Shown here piece after piece: positions 13,501 through 23,900 of a DNA stretch of 64,000 nt. Made by a program: the position numbers and the translations under genes. Each line of letters opens with the position of its first letter. The first letter of the stretch is position 1. This DNA comes from Hepsetus odoe. Lineage: Eukaryota; Chordata; Actinopteri; Characiformes; Hepsetidae. Under the pieces are notes generated by a model, which did no database searches, was not told the origin of the DNA, and saw only the letters and a program-made list of their open reading frames with translations. The DNA lies in NCBI GenBank assembly GCA_017165825.1, contig CM029387.1, positions 3,612,178 through 3,676,177 of the forward strand, written 5' to 3'.

Positions 13501-15477
13501 CACATACAAAAGCTAAAACTGAACAAACTACTAAGCATGCAGCAATGGACCAACATCAGATCATGTTTTAACCTTTAAGAGGTTGAGTGTAATTGTTTTT
13601 TTGCAATGAGCAGTTTTGTTTTTAGCAAAATGGTGTGAACCTGTTGGTCAGATTGATTAGATAAACTAAGTCCATTTTGTGTGCTAAGCTGCTGAGACAG
13701 GATGAATGTTCAAGTTCAAGTAGGTTTTATCATCATTTCACTGTGTACTGTGTATGTGGTTGAAACAACGTTCCTCCAGGACCAGGGTGCTACACATGGG
13801 ACAACATCTAACAACACATAGAAAACACCACAAGACAAGTGCAGACAAGACAACAACCAATGCAAAAAACAATTAAATAACAGAGGACAGAGAACATTCA
13901 TCTGACAAGAAACAGAGGCATTATGTGCATGAATATAGGTGGAATAGATCTTACCTTGCACAGCTCCTTTGACTACTGAAACAAACCCCTGCCACAGCTC
14001 CTCTGGGTCCATCTCTACTCGGCTTGGCTCAGGGTACAAGAGGGACACCTGCAACCAAAATAATGTAAAAATTGCATATTAAGGTAAAGATGAAAACGTC
14101 TTGGCCAATACTGATATTGAAGGGGCTAAACGTTCTGTTAGATGATATATGCCTGATACGAACGTTCTGAACTTTCAAACCACCTAAACAAACATCATAG
14201 ATGCTCATACATGACATATTCTACATCATTTCCTGAGGTCCATGTGTAAAAGGTGCAGCATTAAAGGAACCAATTCCATCATTGCAGTATGTATGCTGGT
14301 TCATGCAGGATGGACTATAAATTCCTCAGCAATTCTAAAATGTACTCCTTTCTTAAGCTGTTTTTGAGCAGCTTTGAGTTAAGAGTTTTTGGAGTTATTG
14401 AGCTTTGTCCTCCAGCTATATTTTGCAAAGGCACTTTTGCAGCAGTTACTGCAGTTAACAGTTACTAAGAATTTGCCAATGATGCTTTAAGGACACCCCA
14501 CATTAGAACCTACATTCATCTCTCCATCCAAAGTCTTTCCAGGGAACCCATCTTGTTAGAGTTTCCCTGCTCTAACACACCTGATCCCAGCTGTTAACCA
14601 GTTCATGAGTTGGCAGTGCTGGCCCAGTGATCAGGCAGTTAGCCCCGGATCGGAAGATTGTGGGTTCGATTCCCTCACCAGTAGGCTGCCCTGAGGCACC
14701 CTTGAGCAAGGTACCATCCTTGTCACTGCTCCCCGTGTGCTTTCAACAGCTGCCACCTGCTGCACGTGTGTATGGGTGAAATTCTGAGGTTGAATTTCAT
14801 TGTGTTGTGCTGCATTTCACAATGACAATGGTTAAAATGTTGACACTTTCACTTGATTTGGAGGTGGTAGATGAGAAAAGGTACAAAACTGGACATTCTG
14901 GGGTCCCCAGGATTAGGATGGATAATAGCTGGCCAACTGATGTTGCAGTGGTGGCCTAGTGTTTAGGGGGCCCAAGGATCAGGTCATGGGTTTGAATCTC
15001 ATATCAGTAGGTTACCCTGAGTGTTCCCTTGAGCAAGGTACTGTCCCCATCACTGCTCCCCAGGCGCTTTAAACAGCTGCCCCTGCTGCATGGTGTGTGT
15101 GGGTGAAAGGCAGAGGTCGAATTTCGTTATGGTTCTCTGTGTGCTGTGTTTCACTTATAATTTCACTTTCACTTATTTTTAGAGGGAAAATTGAACGTGC
15201 AAACTGTAACACCTTAAAGGGCTCATGCAATGCAAAACTGAATTGTGGGTTTGATTTTATATGACCATGAGAACCTGAAATGCCTACTTTGGAGATTACT
15301 AACAACAGTTTATATTGTGTATATTGTCAGTAATAGTCTGAGCTTTACCTTCGTGGAGCAGGATCCTCTAATCTTGGCTTTCTTGTCATAGACATGACAC
15401 CTGATGGATGTCGTCCCCACATCCACTGACAGCACGAAGCTCTCTCTCTTGCTGAAGCCGTTCCTCTGAGTCCCCAT
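5168..15477 (-). CDS. gk5: glycerol kinase 5 (FGGY-family carbohydrate kinase), complete, 16 coding exons
   Basis: Coding exons, 5' to 3' on the minus strand: 15349-15477, 13955-14048, 13392-13461, 12948-13041, 10377-10508, 9960-10035, 9572-9633, 8516-8589, 8367-8427, 8135-8261, 7463-7567, 7222-7316, 6217-6320, 6046-6105, 5588-5721, 5168-5334. They join in phase to 1584 bases (527 aa plus stop); human GK5 is about 529 aa. Every intron is GT-AG. The product is an FGGY kinase expected to phosphorylate glycerol or a related polyol using ATP. Visible motifs are the N-terminal phosphate-binding DVGTTS (residues 19-24), the catalytic-base motif ADQQAAMFG (D267), the second phosphate loop MGTGTF (287-292) and the adenosine-side ADGGVC (429-434). 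GK5 is linked in mammals to control of SREBP processing in skin. The start is the only ATG before the DVGTT motif and lies in a CpG-rich promoter. No break or missing key residue was seen. Confidence 0.95.
6871..7001. repeat. duplicated segment, copy B (partner at 3165-3311)
   Basis: Near-identical to 3165-3311 in the same orientation, but lacking an internal block of roughly 15 bases. It lies in gk5 intron 12, between exons 7222-7316 and 6217-6320. Confidence 0.85.
7570..8040. repeat. purine-rich low-complexity tract in gk5 intron 10
   Basis: About 470 bases of almost pure A and G on the plus strand, made of irregular GAAA, GAGA and AAAG units. The pre-mRNA therefore carries a long C/U tract between exon 10 (8135-8261) and exon 11 (7463-7567). 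It opens spurious frames on both strands, which are not genes. Confidence 0.85.
8594..8611. repeat. (AC)9 microsatellite at the gk5 exon 8 acceptor
   Basis: In the transcript this is a GT repeat ending about 5 bases before the exon 8 acceptor at 8590-8592. Confidence 0.9.
9208..9306 (+). repeat. fragment of tRNA-derived SINE (family 1)
   Basis: It carries the family-1 body: the region after the B box, then the part reading GTTGCCCTGAGGTACC, CATCACTGCTCCCTGGG and TTTAAATAGCTGCCCCCTG. The head and tail are missing or decayed. It lies in gk5 intron 7. Confidence 0.6.
10514..10542. repeat. (AC)14 microsatellite at the gk5 exon 5 acceptor
   Basis: On the transcribed strand this is a GT repeat followed by CACAG and exon 5 (10508 downward). 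There is no ordinary pyrimidine tract between the repeat and the splice acceptor. Confidence 0.9.
10655..11175 (+). mobile_element. hAT-type DNA transposon remnant
   Basis: The right end reads TGGTACCGGTGGTTGGGGACCACTG. Together with an upstream GTGCGGTCCGGTACCAAATGACCC it has the usual look of hAT (Charlie/Zaphod-like) termini in vertebrates. Inside, an AACAATATTTT...GACTGG motif occurs twice, near 10670 and 10919, suggesting an internal duplication. The left boundary is uncertain and no transposase frame survives. It lies in gk5 intron 4. Confidence 0.55.
11215..11410 (+). mobile_element. decayed Tc1/mariner transposase 3' fragment
   Basis: The phrases GACCGAGCATCTATGGGAGGTGCTG, split by a few changes, and GGTGGAGTCCATGCC resemble the end of a transposase gene (a C-terminal E-H-L-W-like stretch) from fish Tc1/mariner elements. 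No open frame remains and no ends were found. It lies in gk5 intron 4. Confidence 0.45.
11978..12165 (+). repeat. degenerate tRNA-derived SINE (family 1)
   Basis: The order of landmarks is as in the other family-1 copies: CAGTGGTTAGGGACTAG, then GCAAGATACGGTACCCATCATTGCTCCC, then CACAATGACAAATA and GTCACTTTAAC. Many substitutions mark it as an old copy. It lies in gk5 intron 4. Confidence 0.65.
14611..14854 (+). repeat. tRNA-derived SINE (family 1)
   Basis: The head has a B-box-like GGGTTCGATTCCC after GATCAGGCAGTTAGC. The body contains GCTGCCCTGAGGCACCCTTG and GTCACTGCTCCCC, and the tail ends in TTGACACTTTCACTT. It lies in gk5 intron 1, about 100 bases before a second copy of the same family in the same orientation. 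Confidence 0.8.
14946..15174 (+). repeat. tRNA-derived SINE (family 1)
   Basis: A-box-like TGGCCTAGTG, B-box-like GGGTTTGAATC, body with GAGCAAGGTACTGTCCCC, and a tail ending in TTTCACTTTCACTT. The order and spacing match the other family-1 copies in the window. It lies in gk5 intron 1. Confidence 0.85.
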
Positions 15478-15810
15478 GTTGGAGTAAAAGCCCTCTCATT
15501 CACAAAAACAACGCCAGTTCATGGCCGCGACATTAAAAGCCAGGAATCTAAACCCACTAACTGAAGCAGCTCCGATGAGCTTTGTTTGCCGGTTTCTCAG
15601 AAAACAAACAGGAAAGTGAAGGAGTGTGATTTAGGTTTCGTTCTGTCAGTCTTCCTCCTAACGTCCTTTCTCTTTAAGGACTTCGGCACGCGGGAGGCAG
15701 TGGCGAAGGCTGATTGGCTCAAAGCAGCACGGAAGAGTCCAGTATGTCTCAAAACAGGGGGGCACACCACCCCTTCGTCCACATTCACCGGACAGAGACC
15801 ACACCGTTAA
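15478..15810 (-). promoter_or_regulatory. gk5: gk5 promoter, CpG-rich
   Basis: The 330 bases upstream of the gk5 ATG are richer in G+C and CpG than the surroundings. They contain CCAAT on the minus strand (15713-15717 reads ATTGG). No TATA box is seen, as expected for a broadly expressed CpG promoter. The transcription start site cannot be placed from sequence alone. Confidence 0.6.
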
Positions 15811-16079
15811 AGCAAAATGACCGGACACTTTGACTTTTGCCTGCCTCACCTGATATGTAACATGGACGGAGAAATACATACGTCGCACAACCGGGCTGTC
15901 AAGTTTAAACCCGCGCTTAAACTAAAGTTAACATCAAGCTTAAACGGTGCCGAACTTGAACGTATCACTGATATCAGCACTAACTTAGTTTCACTCACTT
16001 ACGATCAATTTTTAACTCGAAACAAAGAAGGGCTGTCTTCTCAGCGACACATCTCCATCCCTTTAAAACACAAAAATGC

Positions 16080-16220
16080 AAAAGTCCAGAGGGGCGCGAA
16101 TAGTACACACAACGACGTCACACATCAGTCGATAAGTGGGCGTGGCCTCGCCTTAAAGCTACAGTGCAGCTCTGAACACGTGGATGGTGGTTCATCAGAC
16201 GCCGTGCATTTATTCCCGTA
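16080..16220. promoter_or_regulatory. second CpG-rich patch upstream of gk5, with CRE-like and GC-box motifs
   Basis: This 140-bp patch has many CpGs, a near-perfect cAMP-response element (CGACGTCA, 16113-16120) and a GC-box-like GTGGGCGTGGCC (16137-16148). It lies 600 bases upstream of the gk5 start. It could be an enhancer or the promoter of a divergent transcript. An open plus-strand frame across 15817-16221 has no recognisable protein in it. Confidence 0.4.
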
Positions 16221-16229
16221 GTCGATTTA

Positions 16230-17330
16230 ATTGCCATAAACTGCATCCTCAGCTAAAAGAGCATTCAGCTCATCAGTGAGATGAGATAAAGGTGTTTAAC
16301 TGGCAGCCTCTGAAATGGATCCTAGAAGTTGTAATCATCAAAATCGCATGCATCAATTATTCACTGTACTTTGGATTGCATGATCTTTCTTGTGAGCTGT
16401 CATCTGAAAAAATTATGATGGAAATGGACTAATCATGATGCAAAGTCAAGAGGAAAGAAAACAAGTTACATTTGCATACTTAAGTTCATTTTTCCATTAC
16501 AGTTTCAGAATTTCTGCATGATCCAATGGCTGAGATATAGACCAAGTCACTTTAGAGACATTTTCTGAGTGTTAATATGGGAAATAGATTTGGAGGACTA
16601 CTGCTAAATCCAAAAATGTTGCTCTGCATGTACCCCATTTAAAAAATGTAAAAATATCTCTCTAAAATAACATCATTATAACAAACAGTGCATTCACAAC
16701 CCATCATGCAAAATAATCAGACTCTTTGCAAGAGCTTTTAGGGGCAACTATATACCCTGATTGTATTCTCTACCAGTCTCTAAGGTATTTTAAGTCAATA
16801 CTTCTTTAAATATGACTTCCTGAAAAGGTCTGTTCTAACTGTAAAGCCACATTTCTGTGACCTCTCTGATGAGCTGAAACAGCAGTTAGAGCTGATCTTT
16901 GCTATGGAGAGGTCACGTTGCCTTTTCTTATCAAACTTTACCATATCTAAGGCATGTGTACATGTACCAGATCAGTTCAGATTCCTTTCTACATGCTTTT
17001 ACGCATTTTCACCATCGGCTCTTCCAATCAAGATTACTCATTGTGTTCTAGGGGAAAAGGAAACACACCAATTCTCCAAAATTGCTTCATTCTGTAATCC
17101 TGCATTCAGTGGTTAAGATGTTAACAGGCACTCAGTATGGTCTGATATGAAATCTGTTATAAAGTAATTATTTAAAAAAAAAAAAAAAAAAAGGTAATTT
17201 TAAAGTAACCCACTGGGCATCAGGAGGAATTGTTAAAGAATGAGGTAAATAAACAGTTCTGTGGAATGATTTATATTAGTAGATGTTAAAAATAAATAAA
17301 ATAATAAAACAGATACATTTTGATAACAAA
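16230..17330. other. intergenic DNA between the gk5 promoter region and xrn1 3' end, no gene seen
   Basis: AT-rich sequence with a poly-A run near 17174-17192. No coding exon, RNA gene or nameable repeat was found. Confidence 0.55.
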
Positions 17331-18302
17331 ATTTTATTAAATGACTATTTACAGCACATCCCGAACCGGGAGGTGCAGTTTAATTTTCGCAAATTTTGGT
17401 AGGCCTCTTTAAATTAGCTAGAGTCCATTTCAAAATAAGACGGCACAAAACTTTTACTTTCCAACATTAAAACAGACACTGGAGGGCATGGGGTGGGTTA
17501 CAAATTTTGCTGAATAAATTTAGCACAAAACAAAGTGAGTTCAAGCTCTTCTAAGACCAGAAAGGGGTTGAAAAAAAACATCTGAATTGTAATAGATCCA
17601 TTTTTAAAATGGCAGACATAAAATCCATGGATTTAAATACACAAAATTCATTTTAAAAGTCTGAACGTAAAGCATCAATCTCTTCCACTGAAAGAAGAAA
17701 GTGAAAAAGTGAACAGAGCTGCCTGAAAGAGTTAACCCATGTAAAAGATCCAAATAGAATAAATGCAGGCAGAAACAACAAAAATGGGCTCCTAAAAGCA
17801 TAACAGTGTTAAAATTAAATGTTAGAGCCTTAAGCCTCCTTATAAATGATTCTGTGCTACAGATCCTTTGGGAAACAGAAACTAGGATGTTTCAACCTGT
17901 TAGACCAATGGGCCTCATGGCATTAGAGCTCTTGGTTAAAGTGTTCGTCCATATTTTTCAACATGATCTCTCTTTTCTGAGTATGTAGCATATTGTTGAT
18001 TTCAGTGGATAGTTTTGATTCTGATTCGTTAAAAAAAAAAAAAACAGAAAAACTTGACTCTCTTATGAAATAAATCATTGGGCAAATCCTGGAGCAGGTG
18101 CTGTTTGAAGTGAGTGTCCTGCTCAGACATTAGTATTACTACTCTGAACAATAATGGGATATTTAAAGTTTTAAACAGACTATAGTTTCAGCACGATTTC
18201 CAAAAAATATTCCTTTGTCCAGGAGATCACAGATACTCTGTACATATTAAACAGGGCCTTGTGGATTTGCTGGGTTTAGTCGTACTGTGCTGAACTCTAA
18301 CA

Positions 18303-18308
18303 TTTATT
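18303..18308 (-). promoter_or_regulatory. xrn1: candidate xrn1 polyadenylation signal
   Basis: AATAAA on the minus strand lies about 430 bases past the xrn1 stop codon. A second hexamer at 17333-17338 would give a 3' untranslated region of about 1.4 kb. Either or both may be used. Confidence 0.4.
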
Positions 18309-18736
18309 AAAGGTGCAAAATGAAAATTAAAAATAATCTGGTGTGTCTAATATCTGTTTCAAATGATATAGCTGTGCAGTTACAAAACATAAATTTAAAA
18401 AGCCAGCATAGGAAAATGAAGCACTGATTTGAATAAAAGCATAATTTGGTATTGGATGAAACTAAATTGACCAGGAAGAAAGCAAAAGCTCTTTAACGAT
18501 CATCAATTTTGATCATTTTGATCATCGCCCCCCTGGCCTTCAGGCAAGGCTTTCCGACAGAGATGACCATAGAGTAGACTTTCTAACTAGGTTAAAGACC
18601 CTCTGCCTTGCAAACAATGTAGCTTGTTTAAATGTCAGAATTTGCTTTTCGTTTTGAATTATGATCATATATTAAAAAAACAAACAAAAGAAAAACAGAA
18701 TGTCAATAATAAAACACCAGATAGATGTATAGGATC

Positions 18737-20940
18737 TTAGTCCGTCACTTTGGCTGCTTCAAAATTAACAGCAAGTTTTCTGTGTTTACGTTTAGATGCT
18801 GAGCCTGGTGTGTGGGGCACAGGGTTCTGGCGTGGCGTCTTCGGGGTGGCGGGCGTGGGTTTATCAGCAGAATCCTGGCTGGTGGTAGGCTGGGGACTTT
18901 TGGGTGCAGTCTGGGAGGCAGCTGATGGTGACGAGGAAGTTTCGCTGGTATAAGAACAAGCAGCGTTTGCAGACTCCCGCTTTACGTCCTGATTCTTTCG
19001 GCCTGAAATCCGCTTTTTAGTCACCTAGAAGGATGACAGCAGTACCTCAGCTACTATTCTATGAGTAATGTACATCCAATGAAGAGACACTACTGTGCAT
19101 AAATCATGAACAATGTTTTAACTAATTTTTAACCATGAATATGTTCAGTTCCAAGAGCAATACTTGATCCAGTTTGCTAAAAGATTGATCAGACAGATTA
19201 GTTAAGATTAAAGTGAAGTGAAAGTGATTATTTGTCACCCATGCAACCTCTGCATTAACTCATACACAGAACGTGTAACAATGAGCAGCTATATCAAGGG
19301 AGCAGTGTTGAGAACAGTACTACTGGTCTACAGTAGTACTGGTCAACCTACTGGTCTGGGTATCGAACACCACAACCTTTTGATTATGGGGCCTAGTCCC
19401 TAACCATTAGGCCACTGCTGCCCCAATGCAGTCGTTGCCCCAGTGACTAATACTGAACTAAATATTAAACTCAATACTGATCTTCCTCAATCACGGCTTA
19501 ATAATTAAGCTCACACACTAACGGATGGTTTGCATTTACTGGCACTTTTTTCATGCCAGTTTTCAATTTTCCCTTTTTTTTTCCATGTTACTGTTTCTTT
19601 AAGTAGTTTTAGATAACGCTTACATATGCAGAAATCTGAACACCTACTTAAAATAAGTACATACAACCTCTACATATACATCATCTACTCTGGCATTTCA
19701 GTGCCCAGCTTCTATTTACTTGCTGAGATAGACATACTGGTTAATTATATCAATAATAAAATGCAAATAGACTTTAAATAGGCCTCATTTTAAGACATTT
19801 TATTTCCCTCCAATAAGTTAAATTCAGCAAATAAACATTAACTGTGCATATAATTGCACAAACGTCAGCTTTTGACTAGAGGATGTGTACATATTTACAT
19901 TGGACAAATCAACAAAATGTCATTTGACCAAGGGTTACCAAACTGTTGCACAGGATCATTTTCTTATATACATAAGACTTCTGCTACTATGTGGTAAGAG
20001 AACAACATTTAAAGCGACACTTTGGAGGAAGATCTAATTTACAGTTTCACAACCCAGCTTTATGTTGTTTCATAAGCACCTCTATTTAAGATTACTCAAC
20101 TTATTATAGTGCAAGGAAACCAGAAAAGTAAATTGAGATTGCTTAAAATCAGCAGATTTAAAGCTACTTTATGCATCTAGTTGGCACCATGATAACTGAT
20201 GATGCTCATATGTTTTTGCTTTATTTTAGCTTTGCAGCTAAAGAAACCAGTACTAAAGAAACAAACTGGCTGATCAATGTTTGCCATAATGAATGGAAGG
20301 GCTAAATTTAATTTTGTGCCAGTACAGGTTTTGAATATTCCTTTGGGGACAGAAGGTTATTGTAATCTACAAACTCCCTGTACATGAAATAACACCACGC
20401 TCAAATTTAGGGAGAAAATAGAACCGATTTTTGACAATTGAAGCTTTGATCAGTCACTGTGCTTAAAAGTCTTGCCTGCAGGGGGACGAACTGGTTATGT
20501 GATCCGATGGGGGCAGGCGGTGGGGGGGCTCTTGTTCTGGGGAACGTTCCTCCATAGAATTGCTGTGCCTGCGGTGGGAGTTGCATACCCCACGGAACGG
20601 TACCATAGCCTTGAGGGGGCATCAAAAGTCCACCTGGGTATAGAAGCACGTATGAACATGAACGATAGACAGGCGAACCCTTAAAGAACCACAGAACTAT
20701 GAACTTTGAATTCTGAAGTGTGCGCTTCTGATAAGGGGAGCTAGAGGTTGTGGCAGAAAGTCCACATCAGCTTCACGGCAGCTGCACTGTGACATGTTCC
20801 CTGCACAGTTATACTCTCTATATTCCTAAACTCAGAAAGTAAATGAATATTATTTGCAGAAACATCAATATAAACACATAAATCACTCATGAAATAAAAA
20901 AACATGATTTTTTCAAATTCCAAACAACTTAACAAATGAT

Positions 20941-20971
<31 letters not shown>

Positions 20972-23900
20972 TATACATTTATATTTATTTATTTTTCATT
21001 TTATTATTACTTTTATTTGGGTTTTTGATATTGGATTATTTTCAGTTCACTATTAGTTTTTGCAATTTTATTTATTTACCTGAGAGTAGGTTTTTACACA
21101 GGAAATGGTTCACAATGTTGTTTGGAATTTGAAAAAATTCAAAATTTTATATATATACAAAATCTAAACTGGAATAATCTTGCTTTGCTGAACTTTGAGT
21201 GCATGCCAAATCTTGCCAAAGAAGATGCAAACAGGGTGGATGATTCCATGAAATGTGGACTGATCCTTTGAAGCAGCATGGACATAGACTAAATAAACCA
21301 ATATTAAGAACAAACACAGTTCTTGAAAACTCACCTCCAGGCTGTCCGAACATGGAGGGGTGAGGAGCCATTGGCCGCATGGGCTGCATTCCAGAGAACA
21401 GAGTAGGAGGAAGAGGAAAGGAGCCCACAGATGTCTAAACAGGGACCAGATTAGTAAAACAGCATATTAATAAATAAAAACACGAGAAATAAAATTCAAT
21501 TATAGTGGAATTATTAATACAAATTATAAATTACATCCTAATTTGATTGGATTATTTTAGTAAAACAATTTCAGGAACGGTTCAAATAGCAGTCATTAAA
21601 ACCTTGCCTCAATATTGCCATAGCATAGTCTGGTTTTCTGTGTCAATGAACATATTGTACAAATATTGCTTACAAGATAAGAAGTACTTTGCTAATAATT
21701 AGGACACCATAAATATCCACATAGGCATGTTCACATGACATCTGCAGCTTATTACTCTATATCCAGTTACACAAATGCCACTGGCAGAGCATCAGGTAGT
21801 CTCCTGTGCTGACAGGAGCAGCTATTTTTTTCCTACTGACAGTGTGTGCAAAATTGCTTAGAGCAGAAAGTTACCAGGCGCTGAAGGGCAAAGAGTGCGG
21901 CTTTTTCTTTGGCTTCACTTTCAGACTGGCACTGAGGCCCGTGCACCAAAATGCCACTGGACAGCTTTACCTGACACACGGTCAGACCCTGTAAAATTAA
22001 CACAGCACACAGAAGATGTTTTAAATAAAAACTGCATGTTTGGTGTCTTTAGTTTAAGAACTATAGCGACAAGGCTAACATAATTAAAGCCATGCAGCAT
22101 GTTTCTTGGTGTTTGATGCTGATTAGAGAGGTATAAGCTTCCATTACATTACCTTAATGCATTAGCCTCATAGCTCTGGTGCTTGTACTACAGAACTTCA
22201 AACCACAAACCTTGTCAGTTCAACTACATAAATGGTCACTGGGAAACCAGTTTTTACAGAGCTTTTACTTTAAATTTCAACATCCTTCCACAGCAGGTTT
22301 TGCAATCCAGAATATTTATGAAGTAAATCAGAGGTGGTTTGTTACACAATAGTGTCTATTGTTTTGCGTTCTTTCAGTTTGCTATGACCTAGAACATTTA
22401 TAAACCTTTGGCTAGCTCCAATGGAGTCTGAGACAGAATGAATGGAGTGTGTGTGTGCATGTCTGTAGGGTGTGCCAACCTGTCTATTGTGGAGAAAGGT
22501 GAACTCTGGAGGTCCCATATTCAGGCCCACACACATTCTACCCAGTTCAGCGGCCATCCCGTGGAGCAGTGGCGGCTGGGTGGTCATTGGTGGGCCAGGA
22601 GATTCCTCCTGAGGGGTGTTCATCCTTGCAGCTAAACAAAAAAACATTTTTTATTCACCAATTTCAGCTCCAAAAGACATGAAAAGGAACACATGTATTC
22701 TACACCTTGCCTTCAACCAAAATTAACTGAGAATGAAATAGAGATTTAGCTAAAGCTCATTCAACTACTAACGTTTTATAAAACATGCTATATTCATGTT
22801 ATACATTTGTGTTTTTACACGTGTGTTTATAAAAAGCAGTGTTCTCCCGTGTAAATAAATGCTTACTGTGCAAATAATCTTTTTAACTCTTTTTTTAGAA
22901 AGGAGAAAGGAATATTCTACATATATAAATAATATTCTATAGCCAAATCGATATTCTACAGCTAATTTATTGTAAAAATAATCTTGAATGTGATTAATCT
23001 TCAGCTGGTTTTTGAGAGTCTTTGACATACTTGAACAATATTTCTGTACCCAGTTTTTTAGAGGATTTCCTCTTGCCCTGCTGTTGGACGCCAGAGCTGT
23101 TGTTAGGGGTGTTGATAAGAGCAGAGTCAGGGGTGGGGCCAGCTGTAGTTGAACTGTCAATCTTCAGCATCTCCTTCAACATCAAAGTTCCCCTCTATTC
23201 ATCACAAAAAAAACAAGACACCTAAGCAGTGTTCTTGTCTTTAAACAACCACACATCCTACAAATGTTACAATTCACCCAAAGCTCCTTATTGAAATGTA
23301 TCAATTTTATGTCAGGATGGGAAAAAAAAATGAACTCTGTTAGAAACTGTCAGGCTTTCCTGACAGACCAAGCTTGTATTCTCTTGATAAGTGTCAATGC
23401 TTCGACTGCTATGCCACTTGTCAAACTGTTATGGTACTAAACCAAAAAAGATATTGATATACTGACCTGGGCAAAGGACTGTGGGGAAAGGGGCTCTCCT
23501 GTCTGCTCTTTGGGCTCCTGGGCAGGTTCTGGGTCCTTACTGATCTTAAGACTTGCTATCAGCTCCTCAAACTCCACACTGACCTGAAACAAAGACATAC
23601 AGCATGCATGAATTAAACGCAGCAGTTATATTAATTGCATTAATCGTGCAGACCCCTTTTTAAAAAATCTTTCATTCTTTGAAAATCTTTTGGAAAAGGC
23701 ATGGTATATGAAGTGTGAAACTGTAGCACTACCTTGTTCGAAGGATTTGGTGCTACATTATTTAGATCTTCGTTCCTTTTCAGCAGCCTAATGTTGCCAA
23801 CTTGACTCTGCAAAAAAAAAAAAAAAAATGCTGCTAAACACAGGATAACATTTTTCCCCTAATAAAGTAACAAAAAAATGACCACAGCCTGGTCTACACT

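Noticed and set aside
15817..16221. 134-codon plus-strand frame upstream of gk5
   Set aside because: CpG-rich DNA has few stops. The protein resembles nothing I know and has no domain; kept only as a possible regulatory patch.
20407..20475. Read-through extension of xrn1 exon 40 as an alternative C terminus
   Set aside because: The extension is not conserved in sequence type, and a downstream exon in the right phase carries the known C-terminal motif. GC-AG splicing is the better explanation.
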